Shown here piece by piece: positions 1-12,357 of a stretch of 64,000 nucleotides of DNA (position 1 is its first letter; each line of letters begins with the position of its first letter). Origin of the DNA: Punica granatum (Eukaryota; Streptophyta; Magnoliopsida; Myrtales; Lythraceae); NCBI RefSeq assembly GCF_007655135.1, contig NC_045134.1, forward strand, positions 6,034,982 through 6,098,981, written 5' to 3'. The notes below the pieces were generated by a model that was not told where the DNA came from, did not search any database, and saw only the letters and a list, made by a program, of their open reading frames with translations. The position numbers were made by a program, and so were the translations under genes.

Positions 1-2
1 AC

Positions 3-98
3 TTGGTAGCTTTGATTGGTGCCTGCGAAAGGATCCCTTTTAGAGAGCGAGAACGGATATTTAACAGCATGGGAATGCGAAAGCCTTATCCCCCATGA
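3..98 (+). CDS. 3' end of an unidentified protein-coding gene (partial)
   Basis: The window opens inside an open frame (frame 3) that runs 31 codons to a TGA at 96-98. The peptide is not low complexity: it is Arg-rich, with GACERIPFRERERIF followed by NSMGMRKPYPP at the C terminus. GC content falls sharply after the stop, as expected for a 3' UTR. I do not recognise the family from this short tail, and the upstream exons lie outside the window. The frame could be chance, but the composition change at the stop supports a real C terminus. Confidence 0.4.
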   Translation: MVALIGACERIPFRERERIFNSMGMRKPYPP

Positions 99-1586
99 TT
101 GTGACGATCATTGGCAGGGAGATGTGACTAAAGCTGAATGTACACATGCAATTATATATATGTATGTACGCCTTTTGAACTAAACAATTAAATAGATTGA
201 TGTATTCTAAGTTTTTTAATGATGTACTTTTCTGATATCCTTAGTCAGGAATTTGTTTTATCCTTTTTTCTTTATATCAATTTCAAGGAGTTTTTTGGGA
301 AAAATTTTGAGTTTTTATTTCCATCGTTTTGGAACTTTTTCATCATATAACTTTTTAAAATGAAATTTTCTTTTATTTATTCATTACTTAGAAATGACCT
401 GTTATATCTTATTCTTATTTGTTAGTGAGACATTTTTTTTTCTCAGTTGTAAAATCAAATTTTAAAATCCAACGGTGCTTACCTATTTTTGGAGTACAAA
501 CTATTATATTTTTTCGTAGATCAATCAGTTATAATTAGTCAACTGCGTGTTTTCATTTCCAAAGAGTTCATTGGGCTGATAAAAGGGCGAAATAATATGT
601 TCTGCTAGAGAAAGCTTTTTCTATTTTATTTCGATTTGCACCATTTGATATCCAGACAGTCAATGGGTTTTCGACAAATCTAGGTTCGAGGTTAAGTGAT
701 CTTCAAATACATTAGTTGCATGGATGTATATGTTTTCAATATATAAAGCTTCTTCTGGGCAACGAATGGACATTTCGTTACGAGAGAAGAATGATTTTGA
801 AAATTTAGATTTTGCTATGATCTAGATAGGTGGACATGCATAAGTAAGGTATATCCTGAACTGATTATCATGGGTAATATAGATGGAGAGTCATTGTAAA
901 GAAACTTTCAACATTTCTATAAAATGAGTTCAAGATTTTTCGACGAAATATTCACTAGAATTTCATATGATAATATGTCAAAATATTTTATAAATAAGAT
1001 ATTATTCAAACAATTTACCAATGGAAATTTTGTCGAAAACAGGTTAGAAAGTTCTCAACAAAAACAATTATTAAAAATAAATTATCTTTTGATGAAATTT
1101 CCATAGAAACATTAAACAAAAATAGAGCTCATGGATTCGTATTTTTCTTGTAGAAAATTAATTTCTTGTAATAAGGTTGCTTGCACTCAGGTTTTTTGAT
1201 ACATGACCACTGCTTGGTCTGATTCATTTCATTATAAGTTTTTGAAAAATATAATTTCCAAGATAAATCAAATTTTATTTGACCTCACAAAATATTCTAA
1301 TTAGGAAAACCAAATATTTTGTCAGAAAAAGTAGAAATTCTTTTTTGTCTTTTGCAGACTTTTTATGAAAATTTTAGTTTTGAAATATGATTATCATAAA
1401 GTCAAATATCTCCTTATGAAATTATATGATTTATTAATCCACGAAGAAGAGGAGACTACGCTGCCCACTAAAATAAGGTCAAACATCTCCTTATAAATTT
1501 ATATACTTTATTAATTACAGTCATGCATAATAATAGAATAAATTTTAATTCTTATTTCATTAATGTACTAGTTAATATAAAAGGTA
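99..1586. other. AT-rich noncoding stretch
   Basis: The first 100-200 bases are probably the 3' UTR of the gene ending at 98. The rest is AT-rich with T and A runs. The only open frames are short and AT-driven (for example a 60-codon frame at 924-1106) and look like chance. No RNA gene or intact mobile element was recognised. Confidence 0.5.
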
Positions 1587-1742
1587 TGTGGGCCATTGAG
1601 AGACCCAAAAAGAGATAAAATCATTGAAGTGACAAGTCTCACTTTTTTTTTTTGGTGAGTCTCTCATCTACTGCTACCTACGTGGCAGAGATGGCCCACA
1701 TGAGAGACCTATTGAAGAGACAACCATTGTTGATATTCTAAG
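1587..1742. mobile_element. Remnant of a Tourist-like MITE
   Basis: Two inward-facing blocks, GGGCCATTGAGAGACC at the left and GATGGCCCACATGAGAGACC at the right, match the terminal part of the complete MITE at 35660-36118, which ends in CCCACATTAGAGACCC and CATTGAGAGACC. The interior is deleted and no clean target duplication is left. It appears to be a decayed copy of the same family. Confidence 0.45.
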
Positions 1743-2130
1743 GAGGCCATGAGCTAGTACAATGAAATGAAAAATTAGATATCTAATAAATTGGCACAAG
1801 TAGTTTCACTAAGTATCGAATCTCGAACTTCTTGATTAATTAGATGAGGACGTGCGCTACACTCTCTTTAATAAAATTTAAATTAAGTGTAATATCATTG
1901 AACTGAATTTCTTTTTTTTTTAGTACGTGGAAGACCCCTTTTTGTGAAGGGGAAAAAAAAATTTAACCGCCAATTTATAACGCGTTCATCAGAGACGAAG
2001 TTCCATTATTGACACCAACCGAGAGCCGAGAACTCGATAAGCGATGAGCAAATGAAAGATTGCCATATATATTCATGATCTGTCACATTTGTCAACTTAA
2101 GATAATTAACAATATCGATTTATCAATAAA

Positions 2131-2275
2131 ATTTCGTTGAGTGGTAAACAATTTTAATTCCTGTAAAGAGGAGAATACAAATTCGAATTTCATAAAGTGT
2201 ACTTATTAGAAGGAGAAATAACTTTTAACGCTCAATCTCCCGGAATTATGAGATCAATGTCTTCCACAATTTTTA
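2131..2275 (+). repeat. SINE-like repeat, family B
   Basis: This sequence resembles 18461-18580 and 24806-24985. Shared blocks include GTTGAGTGGTAA near the left, AAATAACTTTTAA in the middle and ATGTCTTCCACAATTTTTA at the right. GTGGTAA and CAAATTCGAATTTC have the spacing and look of degenerate tRNA-type box A and box B, so a tRNA-derived SINE is the simplest reading. No clear target duplication was seen. Confidence 0.45.
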
Positions 2276-3890
2276 CTCATTGAGGAAAATAAATAACAAT
2301 CAGCATTGATTTGTACAACCAATATCGGCGATGTAGAACAATATGACAGTTTTACACATGAGTGAGGCAAACGTTGGTCGAGTGCACAACTGATTTAGCT
2401 GTTAATTTTCTTACTATAAAGGAAAACATATCAGTTCTACTAAATAAATAAGGAAATGTGAACGCTCGTTCCATCCTAAAAGTCTACTAGTGAAAATTGA
2501 ACTTTGTCTATAAATGGCATATGGTGTCGTAATTTTAAACATTAGGTTCTATATTGAACCGTCTATAACCCACATGTCATTACCCTCTTTAACTCGAGAT
2601 CCAAATAAGTAATAAGGGCATCTGCCGGGAGGGGTTAACTCGTGATCCAAATAAGTAATAAGGGCATGTGAGGGGACGGGTTTGGAAGCTTATGAAAGAA
2701 AAAGTGGACAAAGTTGAGAGATGGTATGAAGGGGTTTGTAAACCCTGTCCATGAGAATTTCTCTTTATCTGCAAAAAGCTCATTAAGGGTTTGTCTTGTT
2801 ATTTCAGATTTATTTTGGAATCAAAAGGTCAATCTTGATATTTTTTTTATAAAGAAATACACGATATACTCCTAAATAATCCAATTTGGAATATTAGAAA
2901 TTGTGATCCTTTGAGATATTTGGAGGTGTTTCAAACCCCTGCAAAACTTCTATAAAAATTTGCCAAATAAGATTTGCGGAGGCCAGGTTTGTAATACCTC
3001 CAAAACCATTCACTTCCGAGAATCCCCGAACCCCTCAATCCATTCATTGTGTAAAATAATTGTAAAGCACAAGGCGCTCACTCGATTTGTACCTTATTCT
3101 CTTAGCTTTCTCACACTTTGCTTCTCAGGATCGTGTCATTTCTTGCCCGTTAGATTGACCAAATTATGCAAAGAACAAAGTATTTCAGAATTCCTTCTAA
3201 AATATCCTTGCAGCTAAAAGTGATCACTGATGAAAGAACGACAAGAGATTGCTCAGGACATACCAAGAACAATCCCACCAGGACAACAACCAACCCCATA
3301 TATTTCATGAGAATTCACAGAATAAAAAGGAAAAGTGATTAACATCCTCTAAAGAGTGACTGTAAAAGGAACAACTAACCTGATCAGAGGCGACCTTTTT
3401 CCAGTAAAACTTGTTTTGTATTGACTTTCCCTTGAAAAGCCAGCCACACAAAATACTCAACTTCCATAGGAGCTAAACCTTGCCAAACAATTGAATAAGC
3501 CTCAAGGTTTGCCGTAGATGTGATATCCAAAGTTTACTGAGCAGATTCTACAGACGGAAAAAACGCCATCTACGGTAGGCTTCTAGATAATCCTGTCGGA
3601 TGCATTTCTTTGTAAATTGCACCAAGAAAGAACTGTTAATAAACTTCTGAAGTTCACTAGATGAAGAGCGATTGTCTCCCGTGAAAACTCCAATTTCAGT
3701 TCCGATCATCTCAATTAAAAATCCATCACTAGAATGAAAGCATCCTCGCTAAAATTGATGGAGTAAAGCCTTGGAAATTTGGAAATTTGGAGAGCTATAT
3801 ATATTCAGTTCATATATATGTGGATGCGGCAATTGCATATTCGTCCACCATATATAACTTAATATATGTACCTGAAATATTCGAGTTTAT
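2276..3890. other. Noncoding stretch with a short tandem repeat
   Basis: Two copies of a segment containing GATCCAAATAAGTAATAAGG sit next to each other (about 2598-2620 and 2643-2668), each followed by GGCATSTG, giving a short tandem duplication. The frames at 2589-2783 (-) and 2960-3217 (+) have no recognisable domain. Nothing else was recognised. Confidence 0.35.
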
Positions 3891-3904
3891 TAGATGGTAA
3901 AAGA

Positions 3905-4030
3905 TGATTCCAAGCGTTGTAAAAAAGAAAATGTATTTTACCCCTTAGTCGATCAACCCAGCTTGACTGGACTAGTCGAAATCCATTAGACTTCCGGATA
4001 CCGGGGTGAACACCAAGAAAAAAAAAAGGA
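3905..4030 (+). repeat. SINE family A, 3' part
   Basis: The block with GACTGGACTAGTCG and GGATACCGGGGTGAACACC, followed by an A-rich tail, matches the 3' half of the fuller copy at 7080-7272. The 5' tRNA-like half is absent or too diverged to see. Confidence 0.5.
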
Positions 4031-4713
4031 AAATATATTTTTGAATGAACATGAAAATTTTCTTTCTTGAAATTAAGTAATGGTTCTTACCTTATTATAA
4101 TATTTAGTGAAGTCACGGGTACTTCACCAGCTTAGCCAATTTTCATCGGAAGTTGGCTTCACCCTGACTATGAAATATTTAGTTTTGAATCCTTGTATTA
4201 CATGTAAAGTCCGCCATTAGAAGTTCAATTTCTTGTTAAGTCATGTCCTCATAATAGAAATTAAATAGTGATTTTTTTGGATGAATCTGAGGCCAAAGCC
4301 CAAATACATTAAATTAAATAATAATTAAGAAACACAAAGTAGACGCATGATGGCTCCAGTGATACCACCAAACAGAAGTAAACTGAGCCTAGGAGGACTA
4401 GAAAAACAACTGGCACTTAGCAATAAAGAGGAAAAAGGCAATCAGCGACTCATCAAGAGAAGAGTTGATGTGGAATTTCATGTATAATATTGTCCGAAAG
4501 ATATATGTCTTCTACCGCGTGGGGCCAATTAATATTCCAATGCCATGAGTAGTTCCAGAAAATGAGATCATACTGTACTAGTGCTGCACGTGTTCGATAA
4601 CAGACCGCACATAAAGTAGGTCCCTTATTATTGCAGGAAATCGTGTAAATTATTCTCCTTCGCAACAAATTAAGAACAAGTACTTAGAAATAGACTATAA
4701 TACAGTGACAAAA

Positions 4714-5152
4714 TGATGTAGTAGAAGAAACGGCAAGTCGGTACCTGGAGAAAAATAGGTTCTGATAATCATATTTCGAAGGAAATGGCTTCCGGAACAA
4801 AACTCACATTGCTGTGATTTTTCGATATTTAAGGTAAATTCCATCATTTAGGGCCTCAAATAGGCAATTTATGTTATTTAGGACGGTTTTATAATTTTAG
4901 AAAAGTTTATATTTTTTGTGCAATTTAAGCGTTTTTAAGACCTATTTAAGTTTTGTACAACCCTAGGGTTGAAGAGTTGAATTTCGAATTTATCAATAAA
5001 GTTGTAGAGCTACCGTACTCTTTCTCCCAATTTCAGATTTGTTCGAGTTTGATGCTTATTCCTGGTATTCGTAGAATCAACAGGTGATAGAAGGTTGTTG
5101 TCTGGTATTCGTGCGTGAATCAACATATCACAATTTAGGTTCCGCTGCATCA
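4714..5152 (+). mobile_element. Solo LTR of the gypsy family found at 39-52 kb
   Basis: This 439-bp unit starts TGATGT and ends GCATCA, and is flanked by the perfect 5-bp target duplication caaaa (4709-4713 and 5153-5157). It aligns along its whole length with the 3' LTR of the gypsy element at 51909-52354, in the same orientation. Shared blocks include TTTTTCGATATTTAAGG, TATCAATAAAG and GGTGATAGAAGGTT. With no internal region and intact target duplications, it is a solo LTR left by LTR-LTR recombination. AATAAA at about 5000 would be its polyadenylation signal. Confidence 0.93.
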
Positions 5153-5544
5153 CAAAAGCTATTGTCTAGTAATTTAGATGTACAATTAATATCATTTTGA
5201 CAAATTAGGAACAAGTACTTAGATGTTCTAATTTCCATTTTCATCAGTGCAGCTATCTATATTTCTTTTTTTACGTTTTCTTTTCATTTTCTTGTAGTAA
5301 TCTCTTTTGTTACATTAAAACAAAATAACTGGCTTCAACTCCCTGCCTCGTAGTCCAATTAATATATGGTCTTAGGGGTCCACATACAGTTCTTATTCTA
5401 TTCTGGAGGAATTAAGTACAGAAACCAGCTCTACTAAAGGCAACCTAGAGATTTTTTTCCCCCTCGGTTACAAGTATGCTGATTGGCAGCCTCGTAGAGG
5501 AAAGAATCGAAAGATAAGGAGAAATAAAAAACGAGAAATCGTGA

Positions 5545-5702
5545 GGTGAGATTTGGTGCAGTAGTATAAGTCGTCATTCAGAACCATAAAGTTTCTGGTT
5601 CAATCCTCATTAGTATGACTTATATGCATCTCTATTTAACTTTATTATTTTTATTCTCGTATTGGGTATTAGGCATCCCTTATAACAAAAGAAAAAAAAA
5701 AG
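5545..5702 (+). repeat. tRNA-derived SINE, family C
   Basis: TTTGGTGCAGTAGTA (from 5552) resembles a box A, and GGTTCAATCC (5597-5606) is a good box B about 43 bases downstream. The unit ends in an A-rich tail near 5687-5701. A related copy with the same TTTGGTGCAGTAGTATA start lies at 36425-36565. Confidence 0.55.
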
Positions 5703-7079
5703 GACCCTAACAAAGATTTAAATAGAGGAAATCATGGTTATGGTGAGAGTGATTGATGGCGTCCTAAATCTCTCCTTTCCTGAGCCATAAAAATTATAAC
5801 AATGATAACTTGACCTCGAATTTAGACGAATTCGGACCAACTTTCTTTCCAATTTAGACGAATGCAGATCGTACAACTAACATCGGCCTCTTTCATGCTA
5901 TTTAATTGATCTCCACTCCATCTGACAAAAAAGAAAATGTTCCGTTCGGACCGTTCCAGAGAAACGTCCTGCACTTTTTGTGGAAGCTTAGTAATACCTC
6001 AAAACTTAATTATGTACACATTTCTGTGGCCATTCATCAGAAACATTATCATGCTGCTAATTGCACTCGCTTAAACGATTCTGGGAACTCGAAACCGAAA
6101 ATGGGGGCTTAGGACGAGTACTGGGGGATGGCCAAATTAACACGTAAATGTAATGGGTGAAACAGCCGTACGACCAAGTCTGGGAACTCTTCAAGTATTT
6201 TAGGTCGTCGTCCATACATATATAATTAGGACATTTTCAATCCCATGATAACTCGAGAATTAATTTATGGAAACTGCATCCATAGTTCATTCTATGATTT
6301 TTTTTCTCATTTTGTTCACTTAATTAGCACGCACATGTCTCAGAATAAAATCGGTGCTATTGTGCTATCGAGGCCAATAAGGTTGAATAGATTGAAGCAA
6401 TGTATATGGATGTTATTATCAGCAGCCAATTTGCACGTGAGGAAAATATAGATCACATATATGTTGGCTGGGGAGGGATAAGGATGTGCTCTAACTACGA
6501 TTTGTCAATGCATTTTGTCTCTATATATTTCGGAATATGCATCATGTCCATGTTCTAGTTCGAATTGTATGTGGAGAGAATAATATTAAATGTAAGCCAA
6601 TTTTCATGCATATATAAAAATTTGTCCTAGCTATCTGCCAAAAAAAAAATGTCCTAGCCGTTCGAATTAAATGTTCAAATTAAGCCATTGTATGTTGTCT
6701 CTATTTATGGATCATGCATAAAAAATTTATCCTAGCTGTCAAATTAAATGTGACCCAAATTTTTATGCTAAGGCACGGGCGGGGCATGTCACGATATGTT
6801 AGAATTTGACTTCTTGCATATCTTAGCTAGGATTATCTCTCAGTTAAGTTGTTTAGGTGCATTTTCCTAAAATCATGACGTGGTTGTTCTAGAATCGATC
6901 TAATTATCTAAAACTGATGTTTCCAAAACCAATTTCATAAAACAAACCAATATCGGAAAACAATTCGTCTACTATATATCTCCATGCCCCAAAATCACAT
7001 TACGCACGCATTTGCATTCTCTGGTATGATGAAGAAGGAAGATCACCCATGATGCATAATAATAAAAGGTATTTTCATC
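5703..7079. other. AT-rich noncoding stretch
   Basis: No convincing gene was found. The frames at 5906-6112 and 6245-6451 have no recognisable domain or supporting composition. Similar blocks around TTTATCCTAGCT and AAATGT recur between 6600 and 6760, suggesting a small local duplication. Confidence 0.4.
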
Positions 7080-7272
7080 AACCAATATGGATTGATTCAA
7101 GCGGTTCGGTATTTATTCTGCTTAAATAAAATCTCGGGTTCGAGTCCTTATAAATGCAAAAAATCCACGCTGTAAGAACATTACCATTTAGTAGGTCAAT
7201 CTGACTAGACTGGATTGGTCGGGGCCTAACTGGATTTTCGAATACCAAGGTTCATGCTGAAAAAAAAAAGAG
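7080..7272 (+). repeat. SINE family A, fullest copy
   Basis: The element has a tRNA-like head (GATTCAAGCGGTTCGG), a clear box B GGGTTCGAGTCC (7136-7147), a body with GACTGGATTGGTCGGGGCC, and an A-rich tail (7259-7271). At least six related copies occur in the window on both strands, which fits dispersal by retrotransposition. Confidence 0.6.
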
Positions 7273-8070
7273 ATATTGTCAAAAAAAATAATATTGTCAA
7301 TAAAGGTCATATTGATAATTAATAATAATAATAATAATCTTACTTGAAAATTCAGCTAATGTAAGTGAACAAATGAATTATCGGAAAGAATTAGTCAACA
7401 TATTCATAACTTAAGATCCAAAATAATAATAATAATAATAATATCTAACGTAATTCACCTTTTAATGAGTTACTATTCTTAGGAACACAAGATAAAATTC
7501 TTGAATTTTTATTTTAGAACAAAATTCACTGAAAAGCATCAACTTATCGTAATTTTTTGTAAACAAAATACAAATGAAATCTGATATGCATGGTTGTTAT
7601 CGATTTCAATTTCTGTCGTATCTGTTTCTTACAGATCCACTTTATTTCTTTTTTAAGGAATGAATTCTTGTTAAATTTATATCATATCTTCCTTTATATG
7701 TTGTTTCTTTTTTTTTTTTCTCATGACTCGATAGAGGCTGGCTTAATGGGGAATAACAATATGCTAAGCCTATCTGAGCCATCATTTAGTACCAAATCAT
7801 TTTTCATTTTTGGTTTGTTATATATATATTACTCCCAGTGGCCATATGAAATGTTATTTTCAAGAAAATAGCTGGATGTCAAGAATATTGACGATTAAGT
7901 TTCTTTTTATTTTCAGCAAAAAAAAAAAGGAAATTTGTCGTTAAAGGAGAAGTTGGACCATCCTATGGCTAGGCTAGGAATGAGAAATTATGGCGACAAA
8001 ATTAGCTCCGACAGACCGGCCAATTTTTGTCAGTGAAGGAAAGACACATTAAAGTTGACATTACTAATAT

Positions 8071-8104
<34 letters not shown>

Positions 8105-8400
8105 GCAAGTTTGATTTTCCATTTTCCTTTATGTTTTCCTTTCTGCACGTGTAATTATTGATATGTAGGAATTCTCTATAGAAGGGAAATCATAGTGTGT
8201 GTTGGGACATCATATATGTATATATCAAATCCAAATGAAAAGAATTAACCTTAAAATCTTTTGATTGCAATCGATGTGAGTCTAACTGATCCATGTTTTT
8301 CTTTTTTTCTGGAAAATAAAAATGATAAGATAAGCAGAATTTTCTCTCAATTTCAAAGGTAAAAAATGATATAATAAAAATTCTTTTATGATTGAGGGGT
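7273..8400. repeat. AT-rich noncoding DNA with microsatellites
   Basis: There are ATA/AAT trinucleotide runs at about 7320-7340 and 7423-7442, and a compound (AC)n(AT)n microsatellite at about 8072-8104. The 93-codon frame at 7590-7871 is T-rich with no domain and is judged chance. Confidence 0.6.
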
Positions 8401-8919
8401 GTTTACACTTATTTTCCGCATTTCGCGGTAAATGAGAGATTAGGCATGTACAACCCATGAGATCGGCCTATGCAAGGAGGATAACCCATAACTAAAGCCC
8501 ACGACAAGCCCAATCTGAATTAGTGACATAAATCGACCCTAATCGCTGTGAAGTGGGAGGGTGCATCGAAGATGAAAATTGTGAATTATTTTCAAGCGTA
8601 GGCAAAAATGAACATGGATGGTTCTACGTTTGACAAGTTTTCTCAATCTTGGGAAATTTCTCAAGCAAGAAGGCATCCATATATTGCAATAGGAGAAGGA
8701 AATGGCAATGTGCAGCATGTATTTCTCATCTTGGGAAATATTTTAATTGTTTCTTCCATACTTCAAGGCGGCGGATTGCATGGAGAGATGGACGTTCACC
8801 TTCTTAATTATGTTCCCAATTTGCCTTTATTCCATTAGGATGTTATTTCCCTTGGTTTTGTTCTTATTTAGGTAGTTAGAATAAGTGGAATATTTCCACA
8901 TATCTCTTGGATTTCCCTT

Positions 8920-9500
8920 AATTAGCTAGCTGCTCCTTTGGGCGGTACTCTAGGACTAGGCCTATATAAGCCCATTTGTTCTTCATTTGTACCACGATAT
9001 CAATCACAAAACGGCTTTACGCCACGCACCTTTATCTTTATCTTTACTTTATCGTCCCGCACTTCAATATCTATCTTACCCGCACCATTCTTCTTATCAT
9101 GCAATAGCCTTCCGAGGCAATCCCGCCGATCTGTCGGCATATCCTAAAATCCACCTTGGTTCCAGATCGAGAAAGTTTCCACGAGCTAAGGTTCCGGCCT
9201 CAAATCATCCTTTTCAGCTAATCTAGCCGGACCCAACGCTTCATTCTACTTCCGGCTAACTCAGCCGTGAAGATATCCAAGTCTTTCACAAGTCAATCCA
9301 GGCCGTAAGCTACACTAAAGACCAGCTTCTAGTCGTCTCTCTCGACGCCATCCCATTGTTAACACTCACTCGTACACTCGTATTTGGGGAGAATCCTAGT
9401 GGCTAAATCCTCGGGCCGCGTAATCGTCTGATCGTCATCGTCAACCACTCCAACGATATCTATCCTAAACCTGTTTTCGTTACGGATCTCCAGGCCATGG
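8920..9500 (+). mobile_element. GC-richer island, possibly an LTR-retrotransposon leader remnant
   Basis: Base composition rises clearly above the flanks. A TATA-like GCCTATATAAGCCC at about 8959-8972 is followed by a C-rich, pyrimidine-biased, leader-like stretch. Overlapping frames at 8938-9147 and 8987-9226 have no domain. This combination is common in LTRs and untranslated leaders of large plant gypsy elements, but I found no paired LTR, primer site or target duplication. The promoter and 5' UTR of an unknown host gene is the alternative. Confidence 0.3.
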
Positions 9501-9757
9501 TGCTACTCATTAGACCGGTGAGGACGGCTGGTGGTTCCACCACCTCACTATCTTGGGACTGCGTCCTGGCACTCCTGGCATCCTAATTGCCATGTGCGTG
9601 TGCCGGAGAGTTTCTATGGAACATTTCGTGCGGAACAACTTTCTAGCACATCCGGTGGGACCCACTAGTGCAGTGATTATAGTTCCACTAGGCGTCGAAC
9701 CGAGAATCTGTTGATTACCAGACGAGACTTGCATCACTGCGCTATACTGTTTTTTCA
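9501..9757 (-). repeat. tRNA-derived SINE (minus strand)
   Basis: Read on the minus strand, TAGCGCAGTGATGCAA (near 9740) looks like a box A, and GGTTCGACGCC lies about 45 bases further on as box B. This is the tRNA-related head of a SINE. The body runs on to about 9500. The 82-codon minus frame across it is a by-product. It is not a functional tRNA gene: no cloverleaf with an acceptor stem could be drawn. Confidence 0.5.
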
Positions 9758-11690
9758 CAAAGGAATGTTTTTTCTTTTGATGAAGAAGCAGGTAGATTTT
9801 CTAATTTTGGTAAGTGTGCAAAGTATAATAAAAAGGGATCTAAAAGGGGAAGGAACAAAACATCTGGAAAAGGAAATCTTGGTAGGTTGATCTCCACTTT
9901 GGGTTGGCTAGGGCCACTTACGCTTCATTTAAAAGTGCCGTGACTGTGAGTTGAATAAATTCTTATTTTAGTATTTTTTAGTAAAAATATATTTGAGAAT
10001 TATTTTAACATTATGGATTGATTAATTTTTGCAGTTGGAAACGTGAATTTTACCAGCAAGCTAATGAGTGCATATGAAATTACTTTTATTTATTTTTTAT
10101 TTCAAGTATGAATTTTAATTATAATAGTTTCAAACTATTACTTCCTAAATTTTTAAATTTATTTTGAAATCAGTATTATATTAAGCGATTATATTTCAGA
10201 ACTTTTTCAGCTTTAATGGACACAACCACCACTTTTTCTGGCTATAGACTATTGCATGGGAAATCTGTGGGGCGATCCATCCTTCACATACCACCCTTCA
10301 CATACCACGGGGTTTTTGTTGAAAGTCAAAAATTCCCGCATGAGAAAACAAAATACAAAATCACATCTTTATAAGAAATTGAATGTTACAATTTATTAAT
10401 TCAAGTTTTTGAGTTACAAATATGCTAAGCTTTTATGAGCCAATTAGAAATTTTACAGTTTTCGTTCAAAATAATGTTATATATATATATATATATCAAT
10501 CAAACAATAATTCAGTAAATAAATAAACAAACATTAGATTACTCTCATTATGAAATGCTTCTAATGTTATTCAAAACCTCTATATTAATTACAGGTAAAG
10601 TTCATACATCGACAGCACAGACCGACCAATTGCAATACACATAAGGTAGCCATTGGAGTATCTTTTTCTCTTTTTTTTTTCAGTCGTCATTTTCAGTTTC
10701 ATAAAACCAATTCAAGTCCACTTGAGTTTGTAATGTTTCTATTCTCGGAAAAGGCAGGGGAACATAAAGTCTTGATTCATAAATACTTTCCATTTTGTTC
10801 GATGAATATGCGAAAACTTAGGAAAAATGGTTTAGCCATGTGGTCCTTCCATGGTCCCTAAAGCACCACGTAAAAGACTATACATGGCTGCCCAGTGCCC
10901 ATGCAGGTGTTGCTCAGCCTCTATTTCGGTCCCCGACACACTACTGGGTCCGCAGAGGGACAAGGAATAACTGGTTTGATTTTGACGTCTGCGTGCCATA
11001 AATCGAGACGGATAGGGTTTTCGCTAATTGCCAAAATCGAGTAGGCCACAAGTTTTGATGAATTGGATGATATTGTTACGTACCATGCTATCTTATAAAG
11101 AAGATATAACACTTTTCCAGAACTCTTATCGTTTTGATAGACAAGTTAAATTGATCGTTACTCTTTGATGAGACATAAATTATGAGGAGTAAACTCAGTT
11201 GCGTAAATTTAATTTTCAATCTTTTCGACAAGCAAATAAGCTCTAACTTGTCGGTCAATACTGTGACAATCCGCCGGCTCCACATTACGAATTTAGGACT
11301 GATTTGGCATTCCATGAATGCATAAAACATACTGAAATCGATTTCTATGAAAGGATATTCAAGGCAACGACATGATGAGGCTTACGTCCCAACATGTTTA
11401 CCATTGGCTGGCATATTATTTACACTGAAGCGTTCAGAGGATCCCTTTATGAGTTGAGGGAAGTGCACATAAACAATCCTCAATCTCCAACTTGAACAAG
11501 AAATTGACCCACAGATTTCTTATTTATTTTTTAACGAATAATTTGTGGAACATATTGTTCTCCAAATTTCGACAAATGAAATGTTTAACATTCCTCTTTC
11601 TCTCAATAAATGCAATTTCTGATATTCAAAGTTGTATTCTCTTTTTTACGGGTTGATCCTTCGTGTTGATTTCCTAGTGACCAACATTCG
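9758..11690. other. AT-rich noncoding stretch
   Basis: It holds an (AT)n run near 10471-10496 and a short direct repeat of CCTTCACATACCAC (about 10280-10308). No gene, RNA gene or complete mobile element was recognised. The frames at 10921-11112 and 11088-11330 (both minus) carry no recognisable domain. Confidence 0.4.
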
Positions 11691-11699
11691 CAAGCTTGG

Positions 11700-12325
11700 T
11701 AATAATATTGTTTTATAAGTGGATATAGCATTTAAGAATATTTAAAAATCACGTGCCCAGGATAATACACGTGCTTAAGTATTCAAAAGGAAGCTGGGAG
11801 GACAAAAGCCGAGGCTCAGCTAACTGTCCTAAGAAATTTTTTTATATGGAGCTGGTAGCTAGTCAACCGAACTCTTTCACAGATTTACCCAAAAAGATTT
11901 TTTTTTAAAAAAAACGCAAGACATACATTAGATGTATGCCACACAGGGACAGAGCCAAGATTTTCATCCAAGGAGGGTAAAAATGTTACTTGATATAAAT
12001 AGTACATAAATATTTTTTTTCAATGGGGACAAAATACTAATTTTACATAATTTTGGGGTAAAATTCAAAAAAAAATTCAAAATTCAGGGGTGTGTATATT
12101 GATTATTAACATATATGAAGTGTTTTGTTAATCTTTTATAACACTTTCATTGTACCTCTCATGGAATGAGAATCATCCTTGTTTTGCTCATCCAAAAATT
12201 GGAATATAGGATACCATTAGTTAGGGGCTACCCTTCAATCCTTATATACAAAAACAAAAGTTGATAGGGACATTAGTGAACCTCCTATTTTAGGGGCTTC
12301 CGTTCTCGATCGCTCCAATATATAA

Positions 12326-12357
<32 letters not shown>

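Noticed and set aside
9690..9757. A possible minus-strand tRNA gene (box A and box B with plausible spacing).
   Set aside because: No acceptor stem or full cloverleaf could be formed; better explained as the head of a SINE. The same holds for 14930-15005 and 52950-53020.
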